A stretch of 64,000 nt of DNA from Hemerocallis citrina (taxonomy: Eukaryota > Streptophyta > Magnoliopsida > Asparagales > Asphodelaceae): positions 179,471,654 to 179,535,653 of the forward strand of contig CM030368.1 in assembly GCA_017893485.1 (NCBI GenBank). The letters are read 5' to 3'. This document shows positions 45,143 through 57,081 of the stretch, in pieces. Both the position numbers and the translations under genes were made by a program. Every line of letters starts with the position of its first letter. The first letter of the stretch is position 1. The notes beneath the pieces were generated by a model that had not been told where the DNA came from, did no database searches, and saw nothing but the letters and a program-made list of their open reading frames with translations.

Positions 45143-48100
45143 TGTAGCACCTCGCAAAATTGAGTAATGACAATTTTGCCCCTCGCGTGTTACACACGTA
45201 TTTGTACCGTTACGGGTAATATGTGTAACATATTTCAATACGTATTTTGGATTCCGACTATTTATACATTTTCTATCTTCTCAAATTTCTATTTGAGCCA
45301 ACTCAAATATTAAATTTTCAATCTTTGTGTTTTTACGTGCATTGCACGTGTTATTGATGCACGTGTCAATTATGTATTTTCCACCGTTACGTGTAATATT
45401 TTTATGTGTTTCAATTATTCATATTATGACTTGTTCGAATTCGTTTTGTAAACAAAAATTCATTTTTTACCTATTTTGATTAAAATATTATATATGTGCA
45501 GTACACGTGTTTCTATGTACGTATTGATTACATCATTGAATGTGTATATAATAAATGAAATATATTTTTCGTGTGTTGTATTTCGATTATATATAAATAT
45601 TTTTCCGTTGATAAAATTGATTTCATATTTGAATATTAATTTTACGTACGACGCACGTGTTTGCGGTGCACGTGTTGGAGTGTATTCTCGCTAAAAATCA
45701 AATTTTGAAGTATGTGTTTGCTTAATTTATTTGTGCATGAAAAATATAATTTATAATTAAATCAAACCAATTTTATTTAAATACACGTTATATATATATT
45801 AACATATGTTTTAATTTAAAGATAAAAATAATTAATTATGTGAGGTGTACGCAAAGCACATGCACGTGCACACGTGCAATGTGCACACCCCAAAATGAAC
45901 AGCCGTTGGATTCACTTTTGACTTGGTAAAATGAGAGTGGTGTTAGTGGAGAGAGTATAGGTTAGTGGGAGGGTTAGTTTTATTAACTACCTAATTTGAA
46001 AATCCTATAACTAAAGTAATTTCACTTAACACTCATTCTAATCTAAAGTAAATCAAAAAAAAAAAAAAAAAATGTGAGAACAGAGGCTTTCAGGATGGCT
46101 TTTCTGTGAATTTCGATGGAGGAATATTGTTGGCTTTTGTGGATTTTTTGGAGCTTTTGAAGAGAGAATTGTTCCTAGTACTCTTCTTTAGGTGGGTGAC
46201 TCTACTTCCTTTGTAATTGTGTTTTAAAAGCATGTTTAAGAATTCATGTTAGAATTGTGATTGAATTATTTTATTTCTAATATTTATGTTTGTGTGATGC
46301 ATGTGGTATGAAAGTTTAGAAATCTAGTGATTGAAAATTGTGAAGAATGCATGTTTAAAAGAGGTCTTTTCTAGAATTTATGGGTAGTTGAAACTTTAAA
46401 TTGTGTTAATTCTCATATGTGATGCCATGAAAATTTTAGCATAATGTGAGTTGATTTTTTGGGAAAGAAATTGATTGTGCTCAAATTGAGTGAATTATAA
46501 ATTTTGAGAAATTTTTTCATCACTCTACATGACATTGAAGAGAAAAACATATATATGTACTTGTAGAGTAGTGTTGTTAAATTATTTAAAGGCATGTGTA
46601 GAGTTGTTTGGCACGAATAATCAACTTGATTAAATTGCATGAATTTTTGTGTCTGCTCCGAATTGGTTAAAAATGTGTATAAAATATATATAAATAGTAA
46701 TGAATAATTAGAGAAACATTTTGGGGAAGCAAATGGGTATAATAGAACAAAGGAAAAGTTGCATTAATGTCGGTAGAACAATTATCTAATTGTATTTTGG
46801 GTTAAAATTCCTATAAGAGAAAGTAATGATTAATTTGGGAAATTTAAAGTTAATTCTTCATTAATATGAATAAAGTCAGTAACATAAGAATTTTGGAAGT
46901 TTTTGGATTTAAAATGGTAGTATTAATTTGAAGAAAAGAGCTAGTTTGCTAATAAACCAAATTATATGTGTATGCGTATCTAAAAATGAATATGTACATA
47001 AAGTTGGGATAAATCATCTTAATTATGATTAAAATCAGTAAAAGAGAAATTCTGGAAGTTTAGAAATCTATTTTTATAGTATCAATTTTGAAGAAAAGAG
47101 TATAAATCAAAAATAGTTGAAAGTGTAAATTATAAGAATAATCAGAGAGTTGAGTTAAGTGAATTTTAACTCCTATTATATCGAAAGACCCACTTGGCCT
47201 TAGTGGCTAGCACGAGCGTTGAAGCACCACGCGTTGCCATGTGGCGTCGTTGGGCTTGGGTTGGGGGTCTTGGGTTCGAAACCTCTTAGGCATAAAAAAG
47301 TGTTTCTTTTTGTATTTTTTGAGTTTTAAGAATTCAGAAAAAATTCTATAAATATTTAAAAATTTTATGGGAACATCTGAAAATATTTCCCATTGTTTTA
47401 GTTTATATTTGGGGGTTTTAAAGTCATCTTTTCACCAATATATTGAGTTGAGTTAAATTTGTATTTGTAAATAAAGGAGATATGTAGAATTAAAGATTTT
47501 ATGAATTGATTATCAAAATCAAAATGTTAGTTGAGAATGAAGGAAATTTAGTAATAAATTGTTAAGTAAAATGTGTATTAAAAAGTGATGATTTTAATCA
47601 AAGAAATTAAATAAAGATTGAAGTCTACTATGTAGATCAAATATCATGAAAGTGATTAGTTGATTGATTAATTAAAGAGTACTGTTTATGAGAAATTGAT
47701 TTGAAAATTAATATAGAATGTGATATAAGAGATAGAATGTTTTGGCAAAGATTGAATAAAAGAAGTTTTCAAATGTGAATGAAAGAAATGGATAAGTTAT
47801 GAATATATGGAATTGGGAATATGAATTATAAGGGTATGCATACCCATAAAGTTGAACATGGAAAGAAGGGATTCTAGAGGCTAGTGAGACCCAGGTACCG
47901 GGCAAAAGTAATGGAAGTAATTATTGATTTTGAGAAAGGCCCGGTATGGGCTATCGTTCTCGGTATTTTTGTGTAAGACCGGTAGGAGCCCTAACTCTAG
48001 GTGGTATAATTTATTCATATTTAAACTTAAGGATTAGGCACTAAGTGGAGATGTAATAAAACTTGGGCAAACGCAAGTGGGTTGCATCTATATAGCCGGA

Positions 48101-48863
48101 CGGTGGACTTCGGGACTATAGGCCCAGTTTGACGGTGGACTCCATGATCATGAATAGTCGGGCGGATGGGAGGCCGTTTTCCAGTGTATATGCATATATT
48201 GGGGGTAGAGGGACACTTGCAGGATGTTCACATGAGCAGGATTTCTGTATAAGCTTGACAGTGGACTCTAGGGCTGGGTTCTGTACTCGTGGAATATCTT
48301 AAACTTGACTTGTTACCGGACAGTTTTCATGGCGAGGGATTAAACTCTTTAATGTGGAGTACGTAGGTGCTTGCCCTCGGACCTATGTAGTATGGGATGA
48401 ATAGAATCCGAACAAGTATGCATTAGTGTCATCTTAACGTAAACATCTGCATTAGGCATTAAGACATTGCATACACTGACATGTTTACGATAGTCACTTT
48501 TCACACTTTATTTTACATCCAAGTTTGTATATGCTAAAGTAAGTGACTCGCTATATTATGACATAACAAGGATGGCCATGTATTACTGCATCAGTTTTAT
48601 GTAACTGACGTGCCCACAGTATTCAATGCAGTGATTGGATTGGCAAAGGCGTAAAGCTGAATTTGAAGCTAAAGACTGTTTTAAATGTTGTTGACTAAAT
48701 TGTACATGTTTTGTATTGTAATCATTATTTTTCCACTGCGTTGATGTAAAATGAACTGTGTTTTATAAATAAAAGTTTTTAAATTCCTTATAAAATTATA
48801 CGAAATGAAGTAAAGATCCTGTTGTGCTACGAGTTACCGTATTTTAGAATTCGGGACGTTACA
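45143..48863 (+). mobile_element. Solo LTR (3721 bp) inside copia integrase leader
   Basis: It starts TGTAGCACCTCGCAAAATTG and ends TCGGGACGTTACA. The flanks are TAAGT (45138-45142) and TAAGC (48864-48868), a 5-bp target duplication with one change. Removing the LTR restores the copia reading YSKL-SVMMKK, confirming the insertion. It is chromovirus-type by its ends and by matches to 9103-15974 and 53304-56592. The first 800 bp is full of ACGTG/CACGTG motifs. An A-box-like (47195-47206) and a B-box-like (47273-47283) site lie mid-LTR. No coding region is present. Confidence 0.92.
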
Positions 48864-49581
48864 TAAGCTAAGTGTGATGATGAAGAAACGATGCTTAAGG
48901 AAATTCTACAACTTGATGTGAGAACACACGGTCTGTGCACAATGTCAGCATGGAAAAGCACATCAATTACCAGACGAGGAATCAAAGTTTATAGCAAAGT
49001 AACCATTATAGTTAGTACACTCTGATGTGTTCGGACCTGTCAAGCAACCATCAGTTCTTGGAATGAGATATATGGTGACGTTTATTGATGACTTCACGAG
49101 GTATGTGTGAGTTTTATTTTTGAAAGAAAAATCTAACACATTATCAAAGTTAAAAAGAATTCAGAGAGTCAGCTAAAAGGGAAGTGGGAAAGAAGATTCG
49201 ATGTATGTGTACAGACAATGGGGGAGAATATAGCTCAGGCGAGTTCTTTCAGTACCTAAGGGAATGTCGAATACGTCATCAATATACTTGTGCTCACACT
49301 CCGCAACCGAATGACATAGCAGAGAGAAAGAACCGACATCTTGCAAAAAATTGTCGGAGTATGTTACACGCAAAGAATGTACCTGGAAGGTTTTGGACTA
49401 AATCGATGAGACCTACAGCCATTGTGATGAACAGACTTCCTCAACCCAGGTTAGGATTTGTTTCACCGTTTAAGAAATTGTGGGATAACAAACATGCAAT
49501 TAGTTATTTCTGAGTGTATGGCTGTGTATGCTATGTATTTGCTCCTAACCATTTACATAGCAAGTTTGACAAGAAAGCAGT
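48864..49581 (+). pseudogene. Copia integrase, continuation (broken)
   Basis: After the solo LTR the frame resumes with SVMMKKRCLR, then CAQCQHGKAHQLP (zinc end), [17 protein letters not shown] (first Asp), [13 protein letters not shown], a shift near 49180, then [18 protein letters not shown] (second Asp), [18 protein letters not shown] (Glu) and FDKKAV at the right end. QPND in place of QQNG is a change at a normally constant site. Stops occur near 48918, 49002 and 49109. It is cut off at 49581 by a Tat LTR. Confidence 0.87.
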
Positions 49582-50228
49582 TGTTACTACTTATTTTGGT
49601 GTGGGAGCAAACAGATAGTGAGTTAATGTTTTGAAGGAACTACTAAATATCTAACCTTTGACATCTAACCTTTTATTGACGCCGTAAAAACTGGTTAGAG
49701 CTCTTGAACCACTCTTGAGATTAGATCTGGATCGTTGAAAGAACACCTTGATATGAATTCGATGGTTGCTGATGCGGTTGATGGACATGCAAAAAGCCTG
49801 AAACACCGCGGATAGCCCCGACGACAGACTCTCTGACGCTCAAGTCAAAACTAGAGAGAGAAATTGCAGATTACTGATTACCTTCTGACTGAGGGAGGTT
49901 GGAGGGTATTTATAGGCATGAAAAACAATTAGGAGATTGATATGAATTTGTAATCTTCTGTTTGATTCTCCCCATTTTAAGAGACAGAATCGGTTATTCT
50001 CCTATTTGGTGATAAAAGATTTGACTTATAGCTCTCATGGGCTGGGTGTCTCTCCTTGCGGGCTTAGTCGCTTTTAATGGGCTTGAAAGCAACCCATGTC
50101 TTGTTAATAAGCCTGAAAAAATCTCGGACCAGTTAAAGAGGTTCGTGACTATTAATCTATTTGTAGAAGCTTTAAGATCTGTGCTGGAATCATACAAGCC
50201 TGATTTGCTACAAATTTTACCATTATCA
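49582..50228 (-). repeat. Tat-type 3' LTR (647 bp)
   Basis: It has TG...CA ends on minus and a TATA box GCCTATAAATACC (plus 49905-49916). It shares the TATA position and the GTGTGGG/GCAA end block with the Tat LTRs at 33059 and 57082, but the middle is diverged, so it is a different family member. Confidence 0.75.
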
Positions 50229-52016
50229 TAAGCCCCCCACTCATGGAGGACAATTTTCTTGGCTTTCGGAAAGTAGTTCGTCTTGTTTCAGAGTTCTATG
50301 GTACAATCTTAGCTTTCAAGGACGATTGGAGATACCTGAAACTGGTCAGTAGCTTCGGGAGGCCGCCAATATTTTTCTAGACTTTTCTAATTTTTCTGGA
50401 TATTTCCATAATTTTTGGATTTTTAATAATTTCTCCCCCAATTAATAATTGCCTTTTCGAACTTTTTAATTATTTTAGGAAACTTTAATTACTTTTCTAA
50501 ATTAATAATTAATTTTGCAATTTTAATTAAAATTTTGAATTTTAAATGATTTTTGGGTATTATTAATTAATTTATCTTATCTGACGTTAATTTTAGAGAA
50601 ATCCTGTGCGTTGATTGTGATTTGGCTCGCCTGCCGATAAGATCAGGTGGCTGTGATAAAGAGACTGTGAAGAGGGGGTGACATGGCCTCATCTAGAGCA
50701 CCCACCAGAGCGGGGCTCTCCCTCTGAGTGAGATCAAATGGACGAGAAGAGGAGCGGGCGACATGGCTTGATCCTACGCTCCCATCACGGAGGAGCTAGC
50801 ATTTCGGAGGGATCTAGCGGCTAAGAGTTGAAGAGGAGCTCGCATGTGGCTCGATCTCAAGCGTCCATCTCGATGGGATTTGCTTTTTTGAATGATCTGA
50901 CGGCTGTCGAGGGCAGGAAGCACCCCCTTGGTTGTCTGACCATTTTAGCGACCATCTTCCTCGTAGAGCGTGTGTTTTGGGCAACCAAGGTGACCACCTT
51001 AATCATTTCGTCCCAACCTTTTTTGGGCAACCAAGGCTTCGACGATCACCTAGGCTTTTGGCGACCAGGCTCTCTTGTCGAGCTTTCTTGGCGACCAGTA
51101 GCACTTCGTTCGAGCAAGGACTTTGGGCGAGCAAGCTTCTTCGGAGAGCTGAGGTCTTGGTGAGCAAGGCTCTTCGACGAGCAAAGCTTCTTCTTCTCTG
51201 TAGACCTAATGCTTTGGGCGACCAAGGAGACTCGGCGACTGAGCTCCTTATCGAGCAAGGGTTTTGGGAGAACATAGCTTCTTCTTTGTTGAGCAACAAC
51301 TTCGGTAAGCTCAATTGAGTTTTCCTTGTCGATCAACACTTCAGGCGACCAAGGTTTTTTGATGGCCACCAATGTTGACCTCGAGTCTGTTGTTCTTGCT
51401 ATCGAGCTAGAGTACGTCAAAAAACTTGGTGAAATTCGGGTTGCGCGGAGCTAGACTTGATCAACTGGGAAATGGAGCTTTGGGTGCTGTCTTCGAAGCT
51501 TCCGGGTTTTGTTAACTTCAACTTTGTTCAGGTGTTGTAGAGTTTGGACCCGGCTAGCTTCGAAGCTGGGTCGAGTTAAAGCTATTGGTCAAGTGTGGAG
51601 TAAGAGCTTTGAAGCTTCTTTTCTAGTTCGAATAGGCTAACTTGGAGATTGGGTTCAGAGTATTGGGTTTGAACATCTCCGGAGGTTGATGTTGGCTTTG
51701 AAGATGTTATCGGGTTGTTATCGACTAATTTCGGAGTTGGAGTGTGATCAAGTGGTGTTCGGAGTTGGAGTTTGTGCTTGATTGCCTCTGAAGCCTTTTG
51801 CAGAGTTCGAGTTAGAAGCTTTTGTTTGCCATGATGGAAGCTTCGGTATCAGGTTTGGATTTGATCATCTTCGAGGAACATTGTTTTCAGGTTTGATCAA
51901 CTTCGAAGTCCTTATGGAGTTATGGGTTTGTTTGTGAAGCTTGTGTTGGTCAGTTGGAGATTGAAGCTGGCGTTTAGAAGAGGTTTGCTTCAGGGCAACC
52001 TTTCATTCTTTGTGCT

Positions 52017-52019
<3 letters not shown>
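50229..52019 (-). repeat. Tat 3' region with degenerate repeats
   Basis: About 50640-50880 holds three imperfect roughly 90-bp units (GACATGG...GATC...GAGGAGC). About 50940-51350 holds many short GGCGACCAAGG and CGAGCAAGG phrases. 51480-52000 repeats TTCGGAGTTGGAG-like phrases. No gene is seen: frames of 103-128 codons (50932-51420) have no domain and track the repeats. The 67-bp family of the other Tat copies is not evident here. Confidence 0.6.

Positions 52020-52089
<70 letters not shown>
52020..52089. repeat. (TA)n microsatellite
   Basis: About 70 bp of TA dinucleotides within the Tat 3' region. Confidence 0.95.
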
Positions 52090-52091
<2 letters not shown>

Positions 52092-52764
52092 GTTTGCAGA
52101 CACAATTTTATTTTATAAACCTTGGTTTATGGAACATCAGAATCTTTTTGGCGAATCATTACTTCTTGTGCTTGTCAACACGTTTTGATGAGTTTGGTTT
52201 GAAGATCTGTTGAGTTTTTCCCCACCAAGTGTTTGTGGAGAAGTCTATCCCCATCGAATCGCTCTTTCATCGACCAAGCATTGTGTTGTTTACTTGTTTG
52301 GTTGATCAAGTGTTCTGTTATTGGACGAGTGTTTCATTGGTCTAGGAGCTGAGTGCTTTGACTGTAACACTCGACAGAAATATTTTGCCTATTGTGGCAT
52401 GTGCAACGCATGTGCATGAAATGTAGAAATTCCAATTGTAAAATTGATCTATCATCATCTCACTAATTATTTATTCACCATTATTTTATTTTATTATTAT
52501 TATTTGAGAAAAATATTATCTTGGACTATTATTATTATTATTTTAGAGTTCATGAATAGAGGAATATATATTTGGAGCCCACGAGATGAGCTCAACCCTA
52601 GTGTAGGGTTCATTTTGGACGACTAACCACATGGAAGGAATAGTAGGGTTTTGAATTTAAATTACTATTCAGACGGTTTTTGAATAGTGGAGTATTTTTG
52701 GGGGTAATTAAATCAATTGAAGTAACTCCCAAATCAATTGATTATGAGGTTAATTGTTGTTGAA

Positions 52765-52789
52765 CCCCCCCCCCCCCCCCCCCCCCCCC
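52765..52789. repeat. Poly(C) run, 25 bases
   Basis: An uninterrupted C homopolymer inside the partial LTR; the length could be affected by assembly. Confidence 0.9.
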
Positions 52790-52900
52790 ATTCCTTGGCT
52801 GGCCAAACATAAGAGAAAATAGAGAAAGTGAGTTTTCTTCCTTGGTGATTTTTGGGTGATTTCTTCTTGGAGGCCTTGGCTTGGAGGAGGAGACAAATCA

Positions 52901-53150
52901 GAGGACTCATTCTACAACCAATCACAAGGTGGTTGTTTATCCAAAGCTCTATTCATGATGATTTATAAATCTATTATGCTAGAACGTAGTATGCAATTAC
53001 TAGATTATAAATTCCTATGTGGATAGAGGACTCATTCTACAACCAATCACAAGGTGGGTGTTTATCCAAAGCTCTATTTATGATGATTTATAAATCTATT
53101 ATGCTAGAAAGTGGTATGCAATTACTAGATTATAAATTCCTATGTGGATA
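52901..53150. repeat. 125-bp tandem duplication
   Basis: GAGGACTCATTCTACAACCA starts both units (52901 and 53026), with only a few differences between them. A recent duplication within the LTR. Confidence 0.9.
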
Positions 53151-53303
53151 GATTTATCTATTATGTGATGTTTTGTTGTGTATCAATCTTATGATATTAG
53201 CGAATTATAACATGCCAATGAACTCATCTTGATGTGTAAATCTTGTTGTATAACCATAGAATTGTGTTAATGGGTTTGACATGAAAATCTAGAGATAATT
53301 ATG

Positions 53304-54250
53304 TGTAACATCCCAGAAAAATAATAAATTAAGTTTCAATTTTTTTACACGTGCATTGCACGTAAAAAAAATATATGCATGTTTCTAAAATTTTCTAAGT
53401 AATGCTCATTTTTAATCTCACTTTATTTATTACACTTTGTATTATTTATTTTTTTTGTAAAACCCATGGGCCCAAAATTGCTTTTAAAGCCCACAGAAAT
53501 TATTTAAATGAGAGCCCACACAACTTGTCATGTAGAATACCCATTTTATTCAAAAAATAAATTATTAAAATTGTGTGAGGTGTACACAAAGCACGTGCAT
53601 GTGCACAAGTGCAATGTGCACAACCCAAAGAGGAAACGGCCAGCTCTCATGAGAAGTAGGGTGAGAGGAGTGGGGTAGTGGATTGTTTAATGGGCAATTG
53701 GTTATATTAACTACCCTAATTACCCTATAATTACCCTACACTTATAGCCATTTCTAAACACATAACAAAACTAATCAAAAATCAAAAGAAACCAAGTAAT
53801 AGGCAGAGGTGCTCGGGATAGCTTGCTGGGTGGATTTCAGTGGGCTTTTTGTGGGATTTTTCTTGGAGCTTTTGAAGGGAATTGCTACTAGTACACTATC
53901 TAATAGGTGGGTGCCTCTACTTGCTTTCTAATTGTGTTTTAAATATATATTTAGAATATTTATGTATGAATTGTAGATGTGATTGCATTGTTCATCTTCT
54001 AATATTTTGTGTGATGCATGTTGTATGGATATCTAGAAATCTAGTAGTTGATGAATATGGAAAATACATGTTAAAAGGAAAATTATAATGTAGAATTTAT
54101 GTGTAGTTAAATTTCAAGTTGTGTAAATTCTCATAGGTGATAGCATGCAAAATCTTAGCTTAATATGAGTAAATTTGGTATATGAATTACAAATGAAATT
54201 TGAGTTGTGTTTGATTTGAGTAGAATATAATTTTTGGAGAATTTCCCCAT

Positions 54251-54344
<94 letters not shown>

Positions 54345-56592
54345 TTATAGAGTAGTGTTCATAATTTATAAAAGGCTATTGTGTATGAAAGTTCTCAAAA
54401 TTGCTATCTACATTTTATTTTGTAAAGAATCACTTTATTATCATTGAAATCAGTAAGAATTAGTTACTGAAATTTTTTAGATGTGTTATATAAGCAAATC
54501 AATTTGATACAATTAATAGAAATCAATTTGAGTGTTTATATTTTAAAGGGAGGAATGAACCGATAGTGGGCTCTTAAAGTTCCTAATTCCTATATTATTA
54601 GAATCGGGGTTTGTCTTTGTGGCTAGCACGTGTGCGCTGTGCCTACGTGCTGCCATGTGGCATGTGTGAGTCTCTGTGGTTGCGGTTCGAGTGGGGTTGG
54701 CTCTGTTTATTTTCAAACATTTTTTAAAAGGTCAAAACAGTCAGTAGTTGAGTATTTAAACAATCAGAGCACTTTATAACTGAGCACTGAGTTCGCCCAG
54801 TGGTTGGGCGTTTGGTTTTCTGTCTGCTGGTGCTGGTTCGAGCCAGGGCGGGGTACAGTTAAGTTTAAAACACATTTTTGGGGATTTTGAGTATTTTTAA
54901 TGAAAAAATTCATGAAAAATTCATGAAAAATTCATGAAAAATTCATAAAACATTATTAGAATAATTTAAAGTTATTTTACAATATTCTAAAGATATTTTT
55001 AGAATCTAAAGGACATATTTTGTGTATTTGTTAAGTTGAAGTTCAAATTTAACATGTATATGGTTGAAGATATTAAAAGTTGATTTTTAACGAAATTAAA
55101 GTAAAGTTGAATTGGAAATAAAGAAGTTTTGGTGATGACTTTAAAGAAGTTTGAAATTAAAAATAAAGAAATAAGTTTTGATTGAAATATAGATTATTGT
55201 GAAAAGAGCTATAAATATTTGAAAGTGATTAATTTTGAAGAATCGAGTTTGGAGAAAACTTAGGGAGTGATTGGTTTGATTGATTAATTAAAAGTTGTTT
55301 ATGAGAAATTCGAATGAATTATGAAAGTTGAATACTTCATGGATGAAGAGAATTGTTGAATAAAAGTTGAAATATTATGTTGAGGTTGGATATAACCTAC
55401 TTGATCTCTAGAGTCAGATGGTTGTTGGAATCTAGAGGGTAGGCGAGACACTAGTTACTGCATTTGTGACTAATGAAAATTTGAGGAGTAACCAGTGTGG
55501 GTTAACTCTATCGTTGAGAAGTAGCCAGTGTGGGCTGACTTTCTCTTGTGTTGATTTAAGTCCGGTAGGGTAAGCTAGCTCTAGGTTGTGATGATTATAA
55601 CTAAACCTAAGGTCAGGCACTAAGGGGAGATGTGACGAAATATGGGCAAACATGAGTACGAGGGCCTAGATAACGCGGTGGGAGGTATCTCCAGAATTAT
55701 CGGGGTTGAGGCTCGTAGTGGGGGGTATTACTCCAGAATTAATGGGATCAAGGCGACGCTCGTAGGGTATTTGTGTGATAAGGTACCTATGACAGCACAG
55801 TGTGGGTTTCATCTCCAGAATAATCGGGGTGTGAGGTGTGATGGCCGAAAATTACTTGTGGTGGGAGGATGACTCTCAAGAATTATCGGGGTCATAGCTC
55901 GCGATGTGGGTATTCGTATCCAGAATTACTGGGTGTGAGGCAGTGTGTCCAAAATCACTTGAAGTGGGAGTGTGATACTCAAGAATTATCGGGGTGGTAC
56001 TAGATACTCACAGAATATCTAAAACATATAATAGTCACCGTAGTAGTAATTCATAGCAATGGATTAAACCCTCTAATGAGGAGTACAATAAGGGCTTGCC
56101 CTCGGGCCTATGTAGAATAAGATGCATAGAATCCGAACAAGTATGTATTAGTGCATCGTAGTGTAAATCTGCATTAGGCATCTAAGGCATACAATACACT
56201 GACATGTTAAGGATAGTCACTTTTACACTTTGTAGTGCATTCAAGTTTGTGGTTGTTAAAGTAAGAGAGTCGCTATATTATTGCATAGCGAGGATCGCTG
56301 TTTATAGCAAGGCGTCGGTTGTATGCAACCGACGTGCCCACAGTTTTCAGTACAGGGCTTGGATTGGAGGAAAGACTTAAAGATGAATTGATGCTAAAGA
56401 TTACTTTCAGATTTTTTATTGTTGATATTAAAGTTGTATTTATCATGTTGTATTTATTTAAATTCTGCTGCATTGATGTAAAGAACAATGTTGTATGAAA
56501 AAGTTTTAAATTCCTTGTTAAATTGTACGAATTTGAAGTAAAAGATCATGTTGTGCTACGAATTAGCGTGTTTTGGAATTCGGGGCGTTACA
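53304..56592 (+). mobile_element. Solo LTR (3289 bp), TTATG target duplication
   Basis: It starts TGTAACATCCCAGAAAAATA and ends TTCGGGGCGTTACA. Perfect 5-bp repeats TTATG flank it (53299-53303 and 56593-56597). There is no internal region, so it is a solo LTR. It aligns by eye with the LTRs at 45143 and 4858: a shared GTGTACACAAAGCACGTGCA-like block near 53580, the GGATTAAACCCTCTAATG block near 56082 and CGAACAAGTATG near 56139. It has CCAGAATTATCGGGGT repeats at 55690-56000 and two tRNA-like A/B-box pairs at 54611-54694 and 54791-54846. Confidence 0.94.
54253..54342. repeat. (AT)n microsatellite
   Basis: About 90 bp of pure AT dinucleotides inside the solo LTR. Confidence 0.95.
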
Positions 56593-57081
56593 TTATGTGC
56601 ATGAAAATACAAGATTTTGATTGATAAAATCTCAATTTATAATAGAGATTATTTTACTATTTTATTAGAGTTTTAATCTAAGAAAATCACAACTGAATTT
56701 AGATTCTTAGAACACACATTACTGTTAATGGGTCTGTTGTGCACTAACGGGTCTGTCATGGTTGCAGGTCTTTCTTTTATTTGGGTTTTCCGGTCTGGAT
56801 TTTGGATTGTATGTGGGTTTGGATCAGTGGGTTGGTTTCGGGTTAAGCTACTTTTCGATTTAGGGTGGACAGTGGAAGAGGCTTGCAGGCCTGGTTGTAG
56901 CTTGAAGCTTAGGTGACTGAGGTTGCGGGTTCGAGTCTCAGGGGAAGGTTTGTGTTATTTTGTTATTTTTGAATTGGGGTTGTTTTTGTAGAAAATTGCT
57001 TAAATGTGAGTTAATATAATTAATCGAGAATTTAAATTAGTTTTAGAATTTATATATTGATTAAATTTCATATTTGGGAAT

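Larger units (their letters stand above)
43093..49581 (+). mobile_element. Tnt1-like Ty1/copia element, split by a solo LTR and truncated
   Basis: The order is 5' LTR (ending CTCAACA at 43627), primer site, gag (43750 onward), zinc knuckle, protease, GAG-pre-integrase to 45142, then integrase from 48864 to 49581. The 3.7-kb solo LTR at 45143-48863 cuts the integrase leader. The 3' half (RT, RNase H, 3' LTR) is absent because Tat sequence starts at 49582. The copy is dead through several stops. LTR start 43093 is only approximate. Confidence 0.8.
49582..52362 (-). mobile_element. Tat-type element, 3' end only
   Basis: A 647-bp LTR (49582-50228) is followed on its right by a purine tract read on minus (CCATGAGTGGGGGGCTTA, 50229 onward) and about 2.1 kb of 3' region. 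The LTR starts TGATAATGG and ends near GTAGTAACA on the minus strand, with GTGGGAGCAAACAGATAG aligned to the Tat LTR at 57082. No pol is reached before a chromovirus-type LTR begins at 52363. Only the left target side (GCAGT) is known. Confidence 0.72.
52363..57081 (+). repeat. Chromovirus-type LTR, partial, split by a solo LTR
   Basis: It begins TGTAACACTCGACAG after the Tat 3' region, like the other LTR starts here. It runs to 53303, is interrupted by the 53304-56592 solo LTR, and continues 56593-57081, where GGGTTCGAGTCTC matches the B-box-like position of related LTRs. It is then cut by a Tat LTR at 57082; its end is not seen. It includes a 25-base C run and a 125-bp duplication. Frames here are short and meaningless. 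Confidence 0.6.

Noticed and set aside
50932..51420. ORFs of 103-128 codons on both strands
   Set aside because: They follow short GGCGACCAAGG-type repeats in a Tat 3' region and lack any domain.
54791..54846. A genuine tRNA gene
   Set aside because: A- and B-box-like sequences are present, but I cannot fold a proper cloverleaf with acceptor and anticodon stems; kept only as a promoter-like module.
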